Shown here: positions 63,358-64,000 of the stretch, in pieces
How the letters are laid out: each line of letters begins with the position of its first letter
Position numbering within the stretch: the first letter of the stretch is position 1
Origin: Gillisella taibaishanensis
Lineage (GTDB): Bacteria; Pseudomonadota; Alphaproteobacteria; Rhizobiales; Rhizobiaceae
Length of the DNA: 64,000 bases
Direction of reading: 5' to 3'
Assembly: GCF_001938985.1 (NCBI RefSeq)
Contig: NZ_MKIN01000020.1
Location: forward strand, 1-64,000
Position numbers and translations under genes: made by a program
Notes under the pieces: model-generated
What the model was told of the DNA's origin: nothing
Databases searched by the model: none
The model's input: the letters and a program-made list of their open reading frames with translations, nothing else

Positions 63358-64000
<643 letters not shown>

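Overview
The window reads as chromosome of a Rhizobiaceae member (Agrobacterium / Allorhizobium / Rhizobium type). The reasons are a fused IolC-DUF2090 kinase, a glycerol ABC transporter of the rhizobial GlpSTPQ(U)V type, a second short FtsZ, CycM-type cytochrome c, DUF6481 and DUF2177 proteins, a three-hairpin anti-Shine-Dalgarno sRNA of the alpha-r14/suhB type, and dispersed RIME-like intergenic repeats. The identification rests on gene content read by eye; no database was searched. Genes are tightly packed with many ATGA/TGATG overlaps. No tRNA, rRNA, IS element, prophage or CRISPR array was seen.

Layout. 1-8.4 kb: myo-inositol catabolism (iolG divergent from an RpiR-type iolR, then iolC-iolD-iolE-small membrane protein-iolB), with a matching 19-bp operator-like box before iolG and iolC. 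8.4-16.6 kb: a probable photo-oxidative stress / membrane-lipid regulon made of two SDRs, a DUF3833 protein, cyclopropane-fatty-acid synthase, DUF1365, a FAD amine-oxidase-like protein, an ECF sigma factor with its ChrR-type anti-sigma factor, and a DUF2177 membrane protein. Two promoters of RpoE/ECF11 type are visible. 16.6-25.3 kb: glycerol utilisation (glpR, glpD, glpSTPQ, a DUF2160 protein, glpV) with operator-like sites on the glpR and glpD promoters. 25.5-30.3 kb: cycM, kdsB, pheA and a secreted GH3 beta-glucosidase with a structured two-uORF leader. 30.3-38.8 kb: nudC, HIT protein, SRP RNA, dnaX, ybaB/ebfC, a SelT/W/H protein, GNAT plus XRE-cupin pair, short ftsZ and lepA. 38.8-45 kb: RNase D, a PMH-like sulfatase-superfamily hydrolase, the sRNA, phosphomannomutase, thioesterase and an AEC transporter. 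45-53.7 kb: a large Ala-rich protein of unknown role with a CtrA-like site upstream, nadV, a Spx/ArsC-like protein, ybaK, an M29 aminopeptidase, small rhizobial proteins and a cold-shock gene. 54-64 kb: xseA, a three-part GT-C / GT2 / GtrA surface glycosylation set, Gfo/Idh/MocA and aldo-keto reductases, two paralogous lipoproteins and a LysR-AKR divergent pair cut by the window end.

The most notable observations are: (1) an asymmetric glycerol ABC ATPase pair in which both degenerate motifs fall in the same composite ATP site; (2) an ECF-controlled lipid/redox regulon with readable promoters; (3) a structured two-uORF leader before the beta-glucosidase gene; (4) the anti-SD sRNA; (5) an in-frame repeat forming the GlpS C-terminus; (6) a second, tail-less FtsZ beside lepA. 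None could be checked computationally here.
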